This document shows positions 63,900 through 64,000 of a stretch of DNA of 64,000 nucleotides, piece after piece (position 1 is the first letter of the stretch; each line of letters opens with the position of its first letter). A program made the position numbers and the translations under genes. The DNA comes from Rhodanobacter sp. Soil772 (lineage in GTDB: Bacteria > Pseudomonadota > Gammaproteobacteria > Xanthomonadales > Rhodanobacteraceae): NCBI RefSeq assembly GCF_001428385.1, contig NZ_LMSK01000003.1:322892-386891 (forward strand), given 5' to 3'. The notes under the pieces were generated by a model, which worked only from the letters and a program-made list of their open reading frames with translations, had not been told where the DNA came from and did no database searches.

Positions 63900-63956
63900 A
63901 CCTAACGCTGGAGTTAAGCGGCGGCGAAGCCGTCCGCCTTGAACGAAATGTTAGGT
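63900..63956 (-). other. attC site 1
   Basis: 57 bases, ACCTAAC ... GTTAGGT on the minus strand, nearly identical to sites 2-4 in its core. It overlaps the stop codon of the partial gene at the right edge. Confidence 0.87.
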
Positions 63957-64000
63957 TACTTAGTGTTGATGGCGGCGACTACTGCTAGTCCTTTAACTGT
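63956..64000 (-). CDS. 3' end of a further cassette gene (truncated by window edge)
   Basis: Reading the minus strand into attC 1 gives TVKGLAVVAAINTK and a TAA that shares its last base with the attC core. As in the other cassettes the stop lies at the site. Only 14 residues are visible, so no identity can be given. Confidence 0.5.
   Translation of the reverse strand, partial: TVKGLAVVAAINTK

Larger units (their letters stand above)
60184..64000 (-). mobile_element. Distal part of a chromosomal integron cassette array
   Basis: Six attC-type sites alternate with small minus-strand genes. Sites end with GTTAGGC-like cores and read GCCTAAC ... TTCAAGG ... GCTTAACTCCAGC-GTTAGGC on the minus strand, which matches the orientation of known attC sites. 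Genes are AT-richer than the chromosome and each stops at or in its attC. The orientation puts attI and intI to the right of base 64000. The two leftmost sites are degenerate, as expected for the old end of an array. No integrase is in the window. Confidence 0.87.

Noticed and set aside
60815..63956. The repeated 57-base sites considered as REP elements or simple terminators
   Set aside because: Their ends match the integron core rule (RYYYAAC/GTTRRRY), one copy lies after each small gene, and gene stops fall in the sites; family A and B repeats lack these features.

Overview
The window is 64 kb of GC-rich, tightly packed chromosome from a gammaproteobacterium. Gene content and order (relA, ibaG-murA, rpoN-hpf-hprK-rapZ-PTS, lptCAB-kdsCD, purNM-DUF2066-permease-hda, suhB/trmJ, recQ) and protein style point to the Xanthomonadales, most likely the Rhodanobacteraceae (Rhodanobacter/Dyella-like). 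The taxonomic call is inference from gene order; no rRNA or tRNA gene was seen.

Layout. 0-11 kb: C-terminal half of hrpA, a secreted protein, relA, a TPR-like membrane protein, an epimerase, a class A PBP (mrcB-like) and a TPR lipoprotein. 11-23 kb: a peroxiredoxin, a DinG/YoaA helicase, a dmeF/rcnR-type nickel-cobalt efflux pair with a visible operator, lepB, creD, tsaB, an AT-rich orphan membrane gene, and a yeiH/LysR pair. 23-33 kb (minus strand): a regulatory PTS (ptsI, ptsH, EIIA-man, rapZ, hprK) followed upstream by hpf, rpoN and the LPS-export/Kdo block (lptB, lptA, lptC, kdsC, kdsD). 33-41 kb: ibaG-murA, DUF3108, purN-purM, DUF2066, a PerM-like permease and hda. 41-46 kb: a 5-kb repetitive autotransporter with a lipoprotein-type signal, flanked by suhB on one side and a decayed copy of the suhB 3' end on the other. 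46-60 kb: suhB, trmJ, a CorC-like CBS protein, a DUF47-Pit phosphate pair, an alkyltransferase-like protein, recQ, a sugar transporter with a LacI regulator, and a PAS-GAF-GGDEF-EAL protein.

60.2-64 kb is different in kind. It is an AT-richer run of small minus-strand genes, each followed by a 57-59 bp palindromic site that reads as an integron attC. Four are well conserved (one of them split by an IS3-family element with a 4-bp target duplication) and two at the left end are degenerate. This is the distal end of a chromosomal integron cassette array. Orientation places attI and the integrase gene to the right, beyond base 64000. The cassette genes are mostly unrecognised: two secreted proteins, two membrane proteins (one with a zinc ribbon) and a monooxygenase-like ABM protein.

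Several dispersed palindromic repeat families recur between genes (34.9, 47.8, 24.8 and 38.7 kb). Two also lie inside open reading frames without breaking them: hrpA near base 40 and purM near 36.83 kb.
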